Assembly (NCBI RefSeq): GCF_030915465.1
Contig: NZ_CP133267.1
Location: forward strand, 2,126,001-2,190,000
Source: Neobacillus sp. PS3-34
GTDB lineage: Bacteria > Bacillota > Bacilli > Bacillales > Cytobacillaceae
Direction: 5' to 3'
DNA: 64,000 nt
Shown here: one piece after another, positions 30,907-46,512 of the stretch
How the letters are laid out: each line of letters begins with the position of its first letter
Numbering within the stretch: position 1 is the first letter of the stretch
Notes under the pieces: generated by a model
Database searches by the model: none
Told to the model about the DNA's origin: nothing
Seen by the model: only the letters and a program-made list of their open reading frames with translations
Position numbers and translations under genes: made by a program

Positions 30907-30935
30907 ATTATAACGACTAGATTTGTATTTTTCAA
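30907..30935 (-). promoter_or_regulatory. Promoter P1 of the S10 operon
   Basis: -35 TTGAAA (30930-30935) and -10 TATAAT (30907-30912) with 17-base spacing. Confidence 0.75.
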
Positions 30936-31074
30936 GGGCTTTTATACATCTCCAAAAACACCCATTTTATTATCCGAGGTATGTGTTTATATACTATAGA
31001 AGAAACTAGTTTTAAAAAGCTTAATCGTATTATCAATTGGCTGTTTTCTAAATGATTGTTGTTTTTAGTAGTAG

Positions 31075-31230
31075 TTGATTTCCGCTTCAGGATGCTTGCC
31101 TTCTGCGGGGTCTCAGCTGTACCACTGCTCCCGCAGGACGTTGAATCAGCTTCCTAGTAAAACACCGCACGAAGAAAATGCGAGAGCATTTTCGAGGAGC
31201 TCGCACCTTCCGCTCCATTCTGATTTTCTC
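31075..31230. repeat. Bacillaceae-type dispersed intergenic repeat with inserted hairpin
   Basis: On the minus strand the segment runs from GGAGCGGAAGGTGCGAG, through CCTGCGGGA and GAGACCCCGCAG, to AGCATCCTGAAGCGGAAATC. I recognise this pattern from repeated intergenic elements of many Bacillus-like genomes. A perfect 8-bp stem with a GAGA loop (GAAAATGC/GCATTTTC, 31174-31193) interrupts it. It does not encode a protein. Copy number elsewhere in the genome cannot be seen here. Confidence 0.6.
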
Positions 31231-31363
31231 TAAATAGCAATAAAGTTTACGAAAACAGCCTTTTAATTAATCGGAATAACAAGTCTTTAAAACAACAGCT
31301 CTTTTAAAGTTTAATGTTGATTAGTATGAAGTAAATGCAGGGAATCGTTTAACATAACCAAAA

Positions 31364-31392
31364 CAAAAAAAAGGCGGATCGTCATCCGCCTT
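31364..31392 (-). terminator. Terminator after tuf
   Basis: AAGGCGGAT/ATCCGCCTT, a 9-bp perfect stem with a 4-base loop, followed by eight Ts, 14 bases past the tuf stop. Confidence 0.9.
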
Positions 31393-31406
31393 TTCATTAA
31401 CAATTA

Positions 31407-32594
31407 TTATTCAGTGATGCTAGCTACTACGCCAGCGCCTACAGTACGTCCGCCTTCACGGATAGAGAACTTTGTACCTTCTTCGATCGCAACTGGAGCG
31501 ATAAGCTCAACAGTCATTTCGATGTTGTCGCCAGGCATAACCATTTCTACGCCTTCAGGAAGATTACAGATACCTGTAATATCAGAAGTACGGAAATAGA
31601 ATTGTGGACGATAGTTTGTGAAGAATGGAGTATGACGTCCACCTTCTTCTTTTGATAGAACATAAACTTCAGCTTTGAACTTTGTGTGTGGAGTGATTGA
31701 TTTCGGCTTAGCCAAAACTTGGCCGCGCTCGATTTCTTCACGTGCTACACCACGAAGTAGTGCACCGATGTTGTCTCCAGCTTCAGCATAATCAAGAAGC
31801 TTACGGAACATTTCTACACCTGTTACAGTAGTAGATTTTGGCTCTTCAGTGAAACCTACGATTTCGATAACGTCACCAACTTTTACTACTCCACGCTCAA
31901 CACGTCCAGTAGCAACAGTTCCACGACCTGTGATTGAGAATACATCCTCAACAGGCATCATGAATGGCTTTTCAGTATCACGAGCTGGTGTTGGGATATA
32001 CTCATCAACTGCAGCCATAAGTTCGATTACTTTTTCTTCCCAAGCAGCATCGCCTTCTAATGCTTTAAGAGCAGAACCTTTGATAACAGGAACATCATCA
32101 CCAGGGAATTCGTATTCAGAAAGAAGATCACGGATTTCCATTTCTACTAATTCAAGTAGTTCTTCGTCGTCTACCATGTCACACTTGTTCATGAATACTA
32201 CAAGGTGAGGTACACCTACCTGACGAGATAAAAGGATGTGCTCACGAGTTTGTGGCATTGGGCCGTCAGTTGCAGAAACAACTAGGATACCGCCATCCAT
32301 TTGTGCAGCACCAGTGATCATGTTTTTAACATAGTCAGCATGTCCTGGGCAGTCAACGTGTGCATAGTGACGAGTTGCAGTTTCGTACTCAACGTGTGCA
32401 GTTGAGATTGTGATTCCGCGCTCGCGCTCTTCTGGAGCAGCATCGATTTGGTCGTATGCACGCGCTTCAGCTCCACCTGCTTTAGCAAGTACAGTTGTGA
32501 TAGCAGCAGTTAAAGTAGTTTTACCATGGTCAACGTGACCAATTGTTCCGATGTTAACATGGGGCTTTGAACGGTCGAATTTAGCTTTTCCCAT
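31407..32594 (-). CDS. tuf: Elongation factor Tu
   Basis: GTPase that delivers aminoacyl-tRNA to the ribosome, 395 residues. G motifs [13 protein letters not shown] and NKCDM are present; domains II and III follow. It has its own promoter (32628-32656) in the gap after fusA and a strong terminator, so it can be expressed apart from the str operon. Confidence 0.98.
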   Translation of the reverse strand: MGKAKFDRSKPHVNIGTIGHVDHGKTTLTAAITTVLAKAGGAEARAYDQIDAAPEERERGITISTAHVEYETATRHYAHVDCPGHADYVKNMITGAAQMDGGILVVSATDGPMPQTREHILLSRQVGVPHLVVFMNKCDMVDDEELLELVEMEIRDLLSEYEFPGDDVPVIKGSALKALEGDAAWEEKVIELMAAVDEYIPTPARDTEKPFMMPVEDVFSITGRGTVATGRVERGVVKVGDVIEIVGFTEEPKSTTVTGVEMFRKLLDYAEAGDNIGALLRGVAREEIERGQVLAKPKSITPHTKFKAEVYVLSKEEGGRHTPFFTNYRPQFYFRTSDITGICNLPEGVEMVMPGDNIEMTVELIAPVAIEEGTKFSIREGGRTVGAGVVASITE

Positions 32595-32627
32595 TAGAGA
32601 AATCCTCCTTTAAATTATAAGTTAAGT

Positions 32628-32656
32628 ATTATAGATGGAACTGTGAAAAAGGTCGA
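32628..32656 (-). promoter_or_regulatory. Promoter of tuf in the fusA-tuf gap
   Basis: -35 TCGACC (32651-32656) and -10 TATAAT (32628-32633) 17 bases apart. An imperfect inverted repeat (GGAAACTGTGAA/TTCACAGTTCC) spans the promoter and could be a processing site or operator. Confidence 0.55.
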
Positions 32657-32718
32657 CTCAGTTTCACAGTTTCCATGCTTACATAAGTAGTTATACTTGA
32701 TATAAAGGTGAAAATCAA

Positions 32719-34798
32719 TTATTCACCTTTATTTTTTTTGATGATTTCTTCAGAAACTGATTTTGGTACTTCTTCGTAGTGATCGAAGTGCATGGAGAAT
32801 ACTCCACGTCCTTGAGTGCTTGAACGAAGTGCAGTAGCATAACCAAACATTTCTGAAAGTGGTACCATAGCACGAACTACTTGAGCGTTACCGCGAGCGT
32901 CCATACCTTCTACACGTCCACGACGAGCAGTGATTTGACCCATGATATCTCCTAGATATTCCTCTGGGATAATAACTTCAACCCTCATAATAGGTTCAAG
33001 AATTACCGGGCTACATTTAGAAGCTGCATTTTTAAGAGCCATAGAAGCGGCAATCTTAAATGCCATTTCAGATGAGTCAACATCATGGTATGATCCATCA
33101 AATAGTCTTGCTTTAATATCTACTAATGGATAGCCAGCAAGAACACCACGGTCTAGTGAATCTTCAAGTCCAGCTTGTACCGCTGGGATGTATTCACGTG
33201 GAACAACACCACCGACGATTCCATTTTCGAATTCAAACCCTTTTCCTTCTTCGTTTGGAGAGAACTCGATCCAAACGTGTCCGAATTGTCCGCGACCACC
33301 TGATTGACGTGCAAATTTACCTTCAACTTGAGCAGAACCACGGAAAGTTTCGCGGTAGGCAACCTGAGGAGCACCTACGTTAGCTTCAACTTTAAATTCA
33401 CGGCGCATACGGTCAACGATGATATCAAGGTGAAGTTCACCCATACCAGCGATGATTGTTTGTCCAGTTTCCTGGTCAGTATGTGCGCGGAAAGATGGAT
33501 CTTCCTCTTGAAGTTTTTGCAATGCAGTTGACATTTTGTCTTGGTCTGCTTTTGACTTCGGTTCAACAGAAAGCTGGATAACTGGCTCTGGGAATACCAT
33601 TGATTCTAAGATAACAAGATTTTTGTCATCACACAGAGTGTCACCAGTAGTTGTATCTTTTAGTCCTACAGCAGCAGCAATGTCACCAGCATAAACCTTA
33701 GAGATTTCCTGACGGCTATTTGCATGCATTTGTAGAATACGTCCTACACGCTCACGCTTACCTTTTGTAGAGTTTTGGACATATGATCCAGACTCTAACG
33801 TACCAGAGTAAACACGGAAGAACGTTAATTTACCAACATAAGGGTCAGTCATAACTTTGAATGCTAGAGCTGAGAATGGCTCTTCGTCACTTGAATGACG
33901 CTCAACTTCTTCATCTGAATCAGGTAGAATACCTTTAATTGCAGGTACATCTAATGGAGATGGAAGATAGTCGATTACTGCATCAAGCATTAATTGAACA
34001 CCTTTGTTTTTGAATGCTGATCCACAAATTACTGGGTAGAATTCAACGTTAGTAGTACCTTTACGAATCCCTGCTTTTAGTTCTTCGATAGTGATTTCTT
34101 CTCCACCAAGGTACTTTTCCATTAATTCTTCATCTAATTCTGCAACAGCTTCAACTAACTTTTCGCGCCATTCTTGTGCTAGTTCCATATGTTCAGCAGG
34201 AATGTCACGAACTTCAATATCAGTTCCTAAGTCGTTTGCATAGAAAGTAGCTTTCATTTCTACCAAGTCAATGATAGCTTCAAACTCATCTTCTGCACCG
34301 ATTGGTAACTGAATTGGGTGAGCATTTGCTTGTAAACGGTCATGAATTGTTCTAACAGAATACAAGAAATCTGCACCGATTTTATCCATTTTGTTAACGA
34401 AAACTACACGTGGTACACCGTATGTTGTTGCTTGGCGCCAAACTGTTTCTGTTTGAGGCTCAACACCAGACTGCGCATCTAGTACAGCTACTGCACCATC
34501 AAGTACACGCAGGGAACGTTCAACTTCAATTGTGAAGTCTACGTGTCCTGGTGTATCGATGATGTTAACGCGATGGCCACTTCCATGAAGCAGTAGTCGC
34601 AGCAGAAGTAATTGTGATTCCGCGCTCTTGTTCCTGCTCCATCCAGTCCATTTGGGAAGCACCTTCATGTGTTTCACCAATTTTATGGATTTTACCTGTG
34701 TAATAAAGTACACGCTCAGTCGTAGTCGTTTTACCGGCATCGATGTGAGCCATGATACCAATATTACGAGTGTTATCTAAGGAGAACTCTCTTGCCAT
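32719..34798 (-). CDS. fusA: Elongation factor G, one indel
   Basis: Translocation GTPase. The first 70 residues ([20 protein letters not shown] with P-loop [12 protein letters not shown]) and the rest from [14 protein letters not shown] lie in different frames. Removing one base at 34579 (AAGTGGCC) joins them to 692 residues, exactly the B. subtilis length. The error touches a GGCC. The C-terminal domains III-V look complete. An essential gene cannot really be broken here, so I take this as a sequencing error. Confidence 0.95.
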
Positions 34799-34846
34799 TT
34801 GGTCTTTCTCCTTCCTAGTATGAAAATTTTTATATTGAAGGTTAGA

Positions 34847-35317
34847 TTACCAACGATAGTGAGCAAACGCTTTGTTTGCTTCAGCCATTTTGTGTGTATC
34901 TTCACGCTTTTTCACTGAAGCTCCAGTGTTGTTAGCTGCGTCAAGAATTTCGTTAGCTAAACGCTCTTCCATTGTTTTCTCACCACGAAGACGAGAATAG
35001 TTAACCAACCAGCGAAGACCAAGAGTAGTACGACGGTCAGGGCGCACCTCAACTGGTACTTGGTAGTTAGCTCCACCTACACGGCGTGCTTTTACTTCAA
35101 GAACAGGCATGATGTTTTTCAGCGCTGCATCGAATACTTCCATTGGCTCTTTTCCAGCACGTTCACGAATAATATCGAACGCGTTGTAAAGAATAGCCTG
35201 GGACTTACCTCTTTTTCCGTCTTCCATCATTTTGTTGATTAGACGAGAAACTAACTTTGAATTATAAAGTGGATCTGGCAATACGTCTCTTTTTGCTACA
35301 GGACCTTTACGAGGCAT
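34847..35317 (-). CDS. rpsG: Small subunit ribosomal protein S7
   Basis: uS7, 156 residues, organises the 30S head near the E site. The ATG at 35317 gives the conserved start [16 protein letters not shown] with AAAGGAGG upstream; the frame to 35335 is not conserved. Lies between rpsL and fusA. Confidence 0.97.
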   Translation of the reverse strand: MPRKGPVAKRDVLPDPLYNSKLVSRLINKMMEDGKRGKSQAILYNAFDIIRERAGKEPMEVFDAALKNIMPVLEVKARRVGGANYQVPVEVRPDRRTTLGLRWLVNYSRLRGEKTMEERLANEILDAANNTGASVKKREDTHKMAEANKAFAHYRW

Positions 35318-35360
35318 GTAATTTCCTCCTTTCAAAAAAGCTTATATTTGTTAGATTGGT

Positions 35361-35798
<438 letters not shown>

Positions 35799-35887
35799 TC
35801 ACTTCTTTGTTGACCCACACATCCAGGTGGTTCATTTTTTTGCAAAAACAAAGTTTTTGCAGATTCATCTATCTACAAAAACAGTTT

Positions 35888-36136
35888 TTAACGGATAATA
35901 GCAACAGCTGCCGCTCCAACTTTAATCCCGCATGCTTTTCCGAGTTTTTTCATCGAATCCGCATTAAGGACTGGTACGTTCATTTTAAGAGCAAGGTTTA
36001 TAATCGGAGATGTAATTTCCGGATCAGCATCTTCCGCTACAACAATCTCTCTGACCATACCTTCATTTAGTGCTTTCGCTGTCTGTTTTGTTCCTATAAT
36101 GACTTCTTTAGCCTGTAATACTTTTTCATAAGACAT
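35888..36136 (-). CDS. rplGB: L7Ae-family ribosome-associated protein YbxF
   Basis: 82-residue L7Ae/L30e-fold protein that binds kink-turn RNA. Starts [20 protein letters not shown]. It stands between rpoC and rpsL as in B. subtilis (ybxF, also named rplGB). First gene of the str operon behind its own promoter. Cellular role only partly known. Confidence 0.9.
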   Translation of the reverse strand: MSYEKVLQAKEVIIGTKQTAKALNEGMVREIVVAEDADPEITSPIINLALKMNVPVLNADSMKKLGKACGIKVGAAAVAIIR

Positions 36137-36181
36137 TAATCATATCCTCCAAAGTATCAGGTGAATAGGAGCACCTTTGAT

Positions 36182-36210
36182 ATAGTAACATCTATAGTTA
36201 ATGATGTCAA
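36182..36210 (-). promoter_or_regulatory. Promoter of the str operon (ybxF-rpsL-rpsG-fusA)
   Basis: -35 TTGACA (36205-36210) and -10 TACTAT (36182-36187) with 17-base spacing, 45 bases before ybxF. Confidence 0.75.
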
Positions 36211-36273
36211 CTAAACTTTGAATTTTTGATTTCATAAAATTGACTTCCATTTTTAACATCAGAGTTTTTCCTT

Positions 36274-36307
36274 AAAATGCGGCACCTGCTGTCTAAGCAA
36301 GTGCCGC
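36274..36307 (-). terminator. Terminator after rpoC
   Basis: GCGGCACTTGCT/AGCAGGTGCCGC, a 12-bp stem with a five-base loop, then ATTTTAAGG, 10 bases past the rpoC stop. Confidence 0.75.
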
Positions 36308-36317
36308 TTTTAATATA

Positions 36318-39964
<3,647 letters not shown>

Positions 39965-39994
39965 CTACAGCTATTTGGCCTTCATTCCGTCGAA

Positions 39995-42900
39995 TTACTC
40001 TTTGGAGCCTACTTTTTCTGATTCTAAGTTAAGTGGTTCCGCAGCAATGTTCAATGTATCTGATTGATTTAAATCTTCATCATCATCTGTGTCACGCAAT
40101 TCTATTTCTTTTTCATCACTGGATAGCATCTTAACATCCATTCCTAAACTTTGAAGTTCTTTGATTAGAACTTTAAACGATTCTGGAATGCCTGGTTCAG
40201 GAACGTTTTCACCTTTAACGATCGCTTCGTATGTTTTCACACGGCCAACGACATCATCGGATTTAACAGTTAGGATTTCTTGAAGTGTATAAGCTGCGCC
40301 ATATGCTTCAAGAGCCCAAACTTCCATCTCCCCGAAACGCTGTCCACCAAATTGCGCTTTACCGCCAAGAGGCTGCTGCGTAACTAGTGAGTATGGTCCA
40401 GTTGAACGAGCGTGAAGTTTGTCATCAACCATGTGGGCTAGTTTGATCATATACATAACACCAACAGACACACGGTTATCAAACGGCTCACCGCTACGGC
40501 CATCATATAGAACTGTTTTGGCATCTCTTGCCATTCCAGCTTCTTCAATAGTGCCCCAAACATCTTCTTCACGCGCACCGTCAAATACAGGAGATGCTAC
40601 GTGGATTCCAAGTGCCCTTGCAGCCATACCAAGGTGAAGCTCAAGCACCTGTCCAATATTCATACGAGAAGGAACCCCTAATGGATTTAACATGATATCT
40701 ACTGGAGTGCCATCCGGCATGTAAGGCATATCTTCTTCCGGTAAAATTCGAGAGATAACCCCTTTATTTCCGTGGCGTCCTGCCATTTTATCGCCCTCAG
40801 AAATCTTACGTTTCTGAACGATATAAACGCGGACAAGCTGATTTACACCCGGTGGTAATTCGTCGCCATCTTCACGGTTGAAGACTTTAACATCAAGGAC
40901 AATACCGCCACCGCCGTGAGGAACACGAAGAGATGTGTCACGAACTTCACGGGCTTTTTCGCCGAAAATTGCATGAAGAAGGCGTTCTTCTGCAGTCAAT
41001 TCTGTTACTCCTTTAGGAGTTACTTTACCAACAAGAAGGTCTCCGTCTTTTACTTCGGCACCTGTACGAATGATTCCGCGCTCATCCAAATTGCGAAGAG
41101 CATCTTCACCGACATTTGGAATATCGCGAGTGATTTCTTCTGGTCCAAGTTTTGTATCACGGGACTCAGATTCGTACTCTTCAATATGGATAGATGTATA
41201 TACGTCGTCTTTCACAAGACGTTCGCTCATGATAATAGCATCTTCGTAGTTATAACCATCCCAGTTGATGAAGGCAACAAGGACATTCCTGCGTAGAGCC
41301 AGCTCGCCAAGCTCCATGGAAGGTCCGTCAGCAAGGATTTCTCCTTTAGTAACACGGTTTCCAACAGCAACGATTGGACGCTGGTTATAACATGTTCCCT
41401 GGTTGGAACGGATGAATTTCTGTAAACGGTATTTATCGAGGTCACCTTTTACTTCCTGGCCATCTACCTCTTTAATGCGACGCACCCATACTTCTCGTGC
41501 TTCCACATGTTCAACAATACCTTCATATTTACAAATGACAGCTGCACCTGAATCTTTACCAGATACATACTCCATGCCAGTTCCTACTCTTGGAGCTTCC
41601 GGCTGCATTAACGGAACAGCCTGACGTTGCATGTTCGCTCCCATAAGGGCACGGTTAGAGTCATCGTTTTCAAGGAAAGGGATACATGCTGTTGCAGCAG
41701 ATACTACCTGCTTTGGAGAAACGTCCATATAGTCAACACGGTCTCTTGGTACTACTGTGTTTTCACCACGGAAACGGGCTACTACTTCCTCATTAAGGAA
41801 GGAACCATCTTCTCCTAAACGAGAATTTGCCTGGGCAACTACATAGTTATCTTCTTCATCCGCCGTTAAATAGTCAATATGACTTGTAACTTTCCCAGTA
41901 TCAGGGTCGATACGGCGATATGGCGTTTCAATAAATCCGAAACGGTTCACCTTCGCAAAAGATGATAAGGAGTTGATCAAACCGATGTTAGGCCTTCCGG
42001 CGTTTCAATCGGACACATACGGCCATAGTGGGAATAGTGAACGTCACGCACTTCGAAGCCTGCGCGTTCACGTGTCAAACCACCAGGTCCCAATGCTGAT
42101 AAACGGCGCTTATGCGTCAATTCTGCAAGCGGGTTCGTTTGGTCCATGAACTGTGATAACTGAGAGCTACCAAAGAACTCTTTAATTGATGCTATAACCG
42201 GACGTATGTTAATCAATTGCTGCGGCGTGATTGTCGCTGTATCCTGGATGGACATTCTCTCACGGACCACACGCTCCATACGGGATAAGCCAATACGGAA
42301 CTGATTTTGAAGCAATTCGCCCACGGAACGAAGGCGTCTGTTTCCAAGGTGGTCAATATCATCCGTATCGCCTACTCCATGCAGTAAGTTAAAGAAATAA
42401 CTAATAGAAGCAATGATATCGGCTGGAGAAATGTTCTTAACAGCTTCCTCAACATACGCGTTGCCAAGAACATTAATTACCTTCTCGTTTTCATCATTTG
42501 GAGCGTAAATCTTAATGGCTTGAAGAAGAATCTCCTCTTCAACCACTCCGCCCGCCGGATGGAAATTAGCAAAGTTAATATTCTTTTCAAGGGCAGGGAT
42601 GATCTTGTCTAAATGGCGACGGTCAAGTAGTGTACCTTTATCTGCAATGATCTCGCCAGTATCCGGATCAACAAGTGCCTCAGCAAGGCGCTGCCCAAAC
42701 AGACGATTTTTAATATGCAGCTTTTTATTAATCTTATAGCGGCCTACATTCGCAAGGTCATAACGTTTTGGGTCAAAGAATCTTGAAACTAATAGACTCT
42801 TTGCGTTATCCACTGTCGGCGGCTCGCCTGGACGAAGACGCTCATAGATTTCCAAAAGCGCTTTGTCAACACTTTCGGTGTTATCCTTTTCCAGCGTATT

Positions 42901-43554
42901 GCGGATATATTCGTTATCCCCAATCAATTCGATGATTTCTTGATCAGAGCCGAACCCAAGAGCACGCAAAAGAACCGTAACGGGCAACTTCCGAGTACGA
43001 TCTATTCTGACATATACGACGTCTTTGGCATCTGTTTCATATTCAAGCCAAGCGCCGCGGTTCGGAATGACAGTTGCTGTAAAACCTTTTTTACCGTTTT
43101 TATCAACTTTTCCGCTGTAATATACACTTGGAGAACGAACAAGCTGTGAAACGATAACACGTTCTGCGCCATTAATGACGAACGTACCTGTTTCAGTCAT
43201 AAGTGGGAAATCACCCATGAACACATCCTGGTCTTTTACTTCTCCTGTTTCTTTGTTTACAAGACGCACTTTCACTCTTAATGGAGCAGAATAAGTAACA
43301 TCTCTCTCTTTTGATTCCGGAACGGAATACTTTGGTTCGCCAAGGCTGTAATCAATAAATTCTAGTGATAGGTTACCAGTAAAGTCTTCAATTGGCGAAA
43401 TATCCTGGAACATTTCACGCAAACCCTCATCAAGAAACCATTGATAAGAAGAGGTTTGGATTTCAATAAGATTTGGTAATTCTAAAACTTCACTGATTCG
43501 CGCGTAACTTCTTCGTTGGCGGTGTCGTCCATACTGAACTAGTTGACCTGTCAA
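39995..43554 (-). CDS. rpoB: RNA polymerase beta subunit, one indel
   Basis: Second large polymerase subunit. The two frames join when one C is added at the GGCC at 41991-41994, giving [14 protein letters not shown] and about 1186 residues. The rifampicin region ([20 protein letters not shown], then [10 protein letters not shown]) is wild type. I chose the TTG at 43554 ([11 protein letters not shown], the B. subtilis start), 8 bases after GAGGGG, over the GTG at 43563. A sigma-A promoter lies at 43783-43811, leaving a leader of over 200 bases. Confidence 0.95.
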
Positions 43555-43782
43555 CTGATTCACCCCTCAAATCAAGCGTTATAATTTAAATCTATTTGCG
43601 TCTTTTGGAAAGAAAAAGAAAACTCCCATAAGACAAAAAGAAAAAGGGTTTTTTTACTCAAAAACCACATTTTCACATTTTTGACTATTATTTTGTCATC
43701 TTTTCCGTCTTTCCCCACTTTTATACAAGAAAAAAGGTTAAAAAAGGGAATAAACAGGAAAATATTATGTTGGCATTTTACA

Positions 43783-43811
43783 ATGTTAACATAGCGACAT
43801 TTCACAGTCAA
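43783..43811 (-). promoter_or_regulatory. Promoter of rpoBC
   Basis: -35 TTGACT (43806-43811, overlapping the ybxB stop) and -10 TAACAT (43783-43788), 17 bases apart. The 230-base leader that follows is T-rich and contains no supported gene. Confidence 0.7.
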
Positions 43812-44410
43812 TCTTTTTTAGCTTTAATGATAAAATAGCCCTTCTCTTTATCAACAATTTCCACTTCAGCAAACATCTCTGATAGTTTTTCTACAGCAGA
43901 AGGAGCTCCCTGCTTTTTTTGAATAACCACCCACAGTTCCCCGCCTGGTAAAAGGTGCTCATAGCTTTGTTCAAATATTTCATGGACTACCTTCTTTCCT
44001 GCACGGATGGGGGGATTTGTCAGGATTGCAGCAAAATCCTTTTCCTTCACTCCGAAAAGCCGGTCACTTTCATAAATCACCACATTGGAAATGTGGTTGA
44101 TCCCTGCGTTTTCCTTCGCCAGTTCCATGGCACGCTCATTTACATCTACCATATGTACAACACGCGGCACATAGTGTTTTGCAAGTGAAAGTCCAATTGG
44201 CCCGTAGCCGCAGCCTACATCTAAAATCTTTCCATCAATGTCAGGCAGCTGAAACGTTTCTATCAGAAGTCGGGAACCAAAATCTACTTCTTTTTTCGAG
44301 AAAACCCCATTGTCCGTTTTGAAACGGAATTGAGAATTCAATAGAGTATAGTCCCAGTATTTCGGGTCACTATCTACTTTTTGCGTACGGGAATAGTAAT
44401 GTTCAGACAA
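43808..44410 (-). CDS. ybxB: RsmC-like class I methyltransferase YbxB
   Basis: 200-residue SAM-dependent methyltransferase of the RsmC/RlmG type, probably an rRNA guanine N2 methylase. The SAM-binding motif (ILDVGCGYGPIGLSLA) and the catalytic NPPI (LTNPPIRAGK) are clear. The start is a TTG at 44410 behind GGAGGTGAGG. Its own promoter lies at 44474-44502. Lies between rplL and rpoB as in B. subtilis. Confidence 0.9.
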   Translation of the reverse strand: MSEHYYSRTQKVDSDPKYWDYTLLNSQFRFKTDNGVFSKKEVDFGSRLLIETFQLPDIDGKILDVGCGYGPIGLSLAKHYVPRVVHMVDVNERAMELAKENAGINHISNVVIYESDRLFGVKEKDFAAILTNPPIRAGKKVVHEIFEQSYEHLLPGGELWVVIQKKQGAPSAVEKLSEMFAEVEIVDKEKGYFIIKAKKD

Positions 44411-44473
44411 TACGCCTCACCTCCGGTGGAGAGTATATTTGAAGGTACAATTGAGGATAAACATTTGAATCGA

Positions 44474-44502
44474 ATTATATTCGAAACACCTGTGAAAAGC
44501 AA
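44474..44502 (-). promoter_or_regulatory. Promoter of ybxB
   Basis: -35 TTGCTT (44497-44502) and -10 TATAAT (44474-44479) with 17-base spacing. Confidence 0.65.
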
Positions 44503-44519
44503 AAATTTGATTTTTCAGG

Positions 44520-44547
44520 CAAAAAAAGCCCGCTTATGCAGCGAGCT
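44520..44547 (-). terminator. Terminator after rplL
   Basis: AGCTCGCT/AGCGGGCT stem with a five-base loop, then seven Ts, 15 bases past the rplL stop. Confidence 0.85.
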
Positions 44548-44561
44548 TTTTTACAGTTAGA

Positions 44562-44921
44562 TTACTTAACTTCAACGTTAGCTCCAACTTCTTCAAGTTT
44601 ACCTTTGATTTCTTCAGCTTCTTCTTTAGAAACGCCTTCTTTAACAGCTTTTGGAGTGTTGTCAACAAGGTCTTTTGCTTCTTTAAGTCCAAGACCAGTG
44701 ATTTCACGTACAACTTTGATAACTTTGATTTTTTGGTCGCCTGCAGAAGCAAGAACAACGTCAAATTCAGTTTTTTCTTCAACAGCAGCGCCGCCAGCAG
44801 CAGCCATTGCTACAGGAGCAGCAGCAGTTACGCCAAATTCTTCTTCGATTGCTTTTACTAGGTCATTAAGTTCTAAAACAGTCATGCTTTTAACTGCTTC
44901 AATGATTTGTTCTTTAGTCAT
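44562..44921 (-). CDS. rplL: Large subunit ribosomal protein L7/L12
   Basis: bL12, 119 residues, forms the stalk that recruits elongation factors. The N-terminal dimer domain ([20 protein letters not shown]), an Ala/Gly-rich hinge and the C-terminal domain with the factor-binding helices ([12 protein letters not shown]) are typical. It lies 62 bases after rplJ. Confidence 0.98.
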   Translation of the reverse strand: MTKEQIIEAVKSMTVLELNDLVKAIEEEFGVTAAAPVAMAAAGGAAVEEKTEFDVVLASAGDQKIKVIKVVREITGLGLKEAKDLVDNTPKAVKEGVSKEEAEEIKGKLEEVGANVEVK

Positions 44922-44983
44922 GATTAAGTTCCTCCTTGAAATTTAGGTTAGTTTTTTTTATTTTTTAGGCCGTTAAAATTAAC

Positions 44984-45484
44984 TTACGCGCCTTGTTCTT
45001 CTTTTTGTTCTGCAACTGCTTTTGTAACAAGAGCAAGGTTGCGGATTGGAGCTTGAAGTACGCTGAGTAGCATAGAAAGTAAACCTTCGCGAGATGGAAG
45101 TTCCGCAAGAGCCTTAACTTCTTCTACAGTAGCGATATTTCCTTCAATCACACCTGCTTTAATTTCAAGAGCTTCATGCTTCTTAGCGAAGTCATTAAGA
45201 ATTTTAGCTGGTGCTACTACGTCGTCGTTACTGAATGCAATTGCATTAGGACCTGTTAAAGCTTCATTTAAACCTGAAAGCTCAGCAGCATCAGCAGCAC
45301 GGCGAGACATAGAGTTTTTGTAAACTTTGAAATCGATGCCCGCTTCACGAAGCTGTTTACGAAGTTCAGTAACTTCAGAAACTGTAAGGCCGCGGTAATC
45401 AACAACGATAGTTGATTTGCTTGCTTTTAGCTTTTCAGCGATTTCATCAACGATTTGCTTTTTGATTTCAATTACTTTGCTCAT
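44984..45484 (-). CDS. rplJ: Large subunit ribosomal protein L10
   Basis: uL10, 166 residues, the stalk base that carries L7/L12 dimers on its C-terminal helix. The ATG at 45484 gives [19 protein letters not shown] with GGAGGTGT upstream; the frame continues to 45523 but that part is leader RNA. Autoregulated through the L10 leader. Confidence 0.97.
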   Translation of the reverse strand: MSKVIEIKKQIVDEIAEKLKASKSTIVVDYRGLTVSEVTELRKQLREAGIDFKVYKNSMSRRAADAAELSGLNEALTGPNAIAFSNDDVVAPAKILNDFAKKHEALEIKAGVIEGNIATVEEVKALAELPSREGLLSMLLSVLQAPIRNLALVTKAVAEQKEEQGA

Positions 45485-45660
45485 CTTTACACCTCCTGTA
45501 GTTAGTGCATTCATACCAGGCAAACAAAAACCTCCACATCATAAAGACACGGAGGCAGCATACAATTGAATTGCTTCTATCGTATTACCTCGGCAGGATA
45601 ATTAAGCCTGAAGGCGCCTGCTGTCTACGGTACAAATGTTATTTTATTTTAAACAACAAA
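45485..45660 (-). ncRNA. L10 leader RNA (autoregulatory)
   Basis: The untranslated region before rplJ contains the conserved L10-leader element, GTAGACAGCAGGCGCCTTCA, followed by CCTGCCGAGGTAATACG. Its kink-turn-like fold binds L10-(L12)4 and represses the operon. The region then pairs GCCTCCGTGTC-type sequence close to the ribosome-binding site. Confidence 0.85.
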
Positions 45661-45664
45661 ACAT

Positions 45665-45693
45665 ATATTACTAAATATAGATTCAGTTGTCAA
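45665..45693 (-). promoter_or_regulatory. Promoter of rplJ-rplL
   Basis: -35 TTGACA (45688-45693) and -10 TAATAT (45665-45670) with 17-base spacing, just after the rplA stop. Confidence 0.8.
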
Positions 45694-45699
45694 ATGGAA

Positions 45700-46398
45700 T
45701 TATTTTACAGAAACAGATGAAGGATCTACTTTAACTCCAGGGCCCATTGTTGAAGTAACTGTAACGTTCTTCATGTAAGTACCTTTTGCAGCAGCAGGCT
45801 TCACTTTAAGCATTGTGTCGAAGATAGTGTTGAAGTTTTCAACAAGCTTTTGGTCTTCGAAAGATGCTTTTCCGATAGGAACGTGAATGTTACCAGCTTT
45901 ATCAACGCGGTATTCTACTTTACCAGCTTTGATTTCATTTACTGCTCTGGTTACGTCAAAAGTAACTGTGCCTGTTTTAGGGTTTGGCATTAAGCCTTTT
46001 GGTCCTAATGTACGGCGAAGCTTACCAACTTCACCCATCATGTCAGGAGTAGCAACGATTACATCAAATTCGAACCAGCCTTGCTGGATTTTGTTGATGT
46101 ATTCTGCATCGCCAACATAATCAGCGCCAGCAGCTTCTGCTTCCTTCACTTTTTCACCCTTCGCGAATACTAAAACGCGTTGAGTTTTACCAGTTCCGTT
46201 TGGAAGAACTACTGCTCCACGGATTTGCTGGTCAGCTTTCTTTGGATCTACTCCAAGACGGAAAGCTACTTCTAAAGTTGCGTCAAATTTTGCAAAGTTT
46301 GTTTTCTTTGCAAGTTCGATCGCTTCTGCAACAGGATAAGCTTTTGAACTGTCTACAAGCTTTGCAGCTTCTAAAAACTTTTTACCTTTTTTAGCCAT
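45700..46398 (-). CDS. rplA: Large subunit ribosomal protein L1
   Basis: uL1, 232 residues, forms the mobile L1 stalk at the E site. The ATG at 46398 gives [20 protein letters not shown] with TAGGAGG upstream. The domain II segment [14 protein letters not shown] is present. Lies 114 bases after rplK. Confidence 0.97.
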   Translation of the reverse strand: MAKKGKKFLEAAKLVDSSKAYPVAEAIELAKKTNFAKFDATLEVAFRLGVDPKKADQQIRGAVVLPNGTGKTQRVLVFAKGEKVKEAEAAGADYVGDAEYINKIQQGWFEFDVIVATPDMMGEVGKLRRTLGPKGLMPNPKTGTVTFDVTRAVNEIKAGKVEYRVDKAGNIHVPIGKASFEDQKLVENFNTIFDTMLKVKPAAAKGTYMKNVTVTSTMGPGVKVDPSSVSVK

Positions 46399-46512
46399 TG
46401 TTAATTTCCTCCTAGATTGTGGTTTTAGCGGAATAACCTCCCACGAATAAAGGTTGCGAGTGAACAAATCAGCATCGCAACCCCAATCATACAAAAAACA
46501 GTTTCGCCTGGA

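Noticed and set aside
42120-42260. Possible rifampicin resistance in rpoB
   Set aside because: The rifampicin cluster reads as wild type at all the usual positions.
43572-43811. 79-codon minus-strand ORF between ybxB and rpoB
   Set aside because: It spans the rpoB promoter and a T-rich leader, has no ribosome-binding site or conserved sequence, and its composition (Phe/Lys runs) follows from the T-rich DNA.
44534-44782. Lys/Leu-rich ORF overlapping rplL in another frame
   Set aside because: It is a frame shadow of the strongly biased rplL codons and has no independent support.
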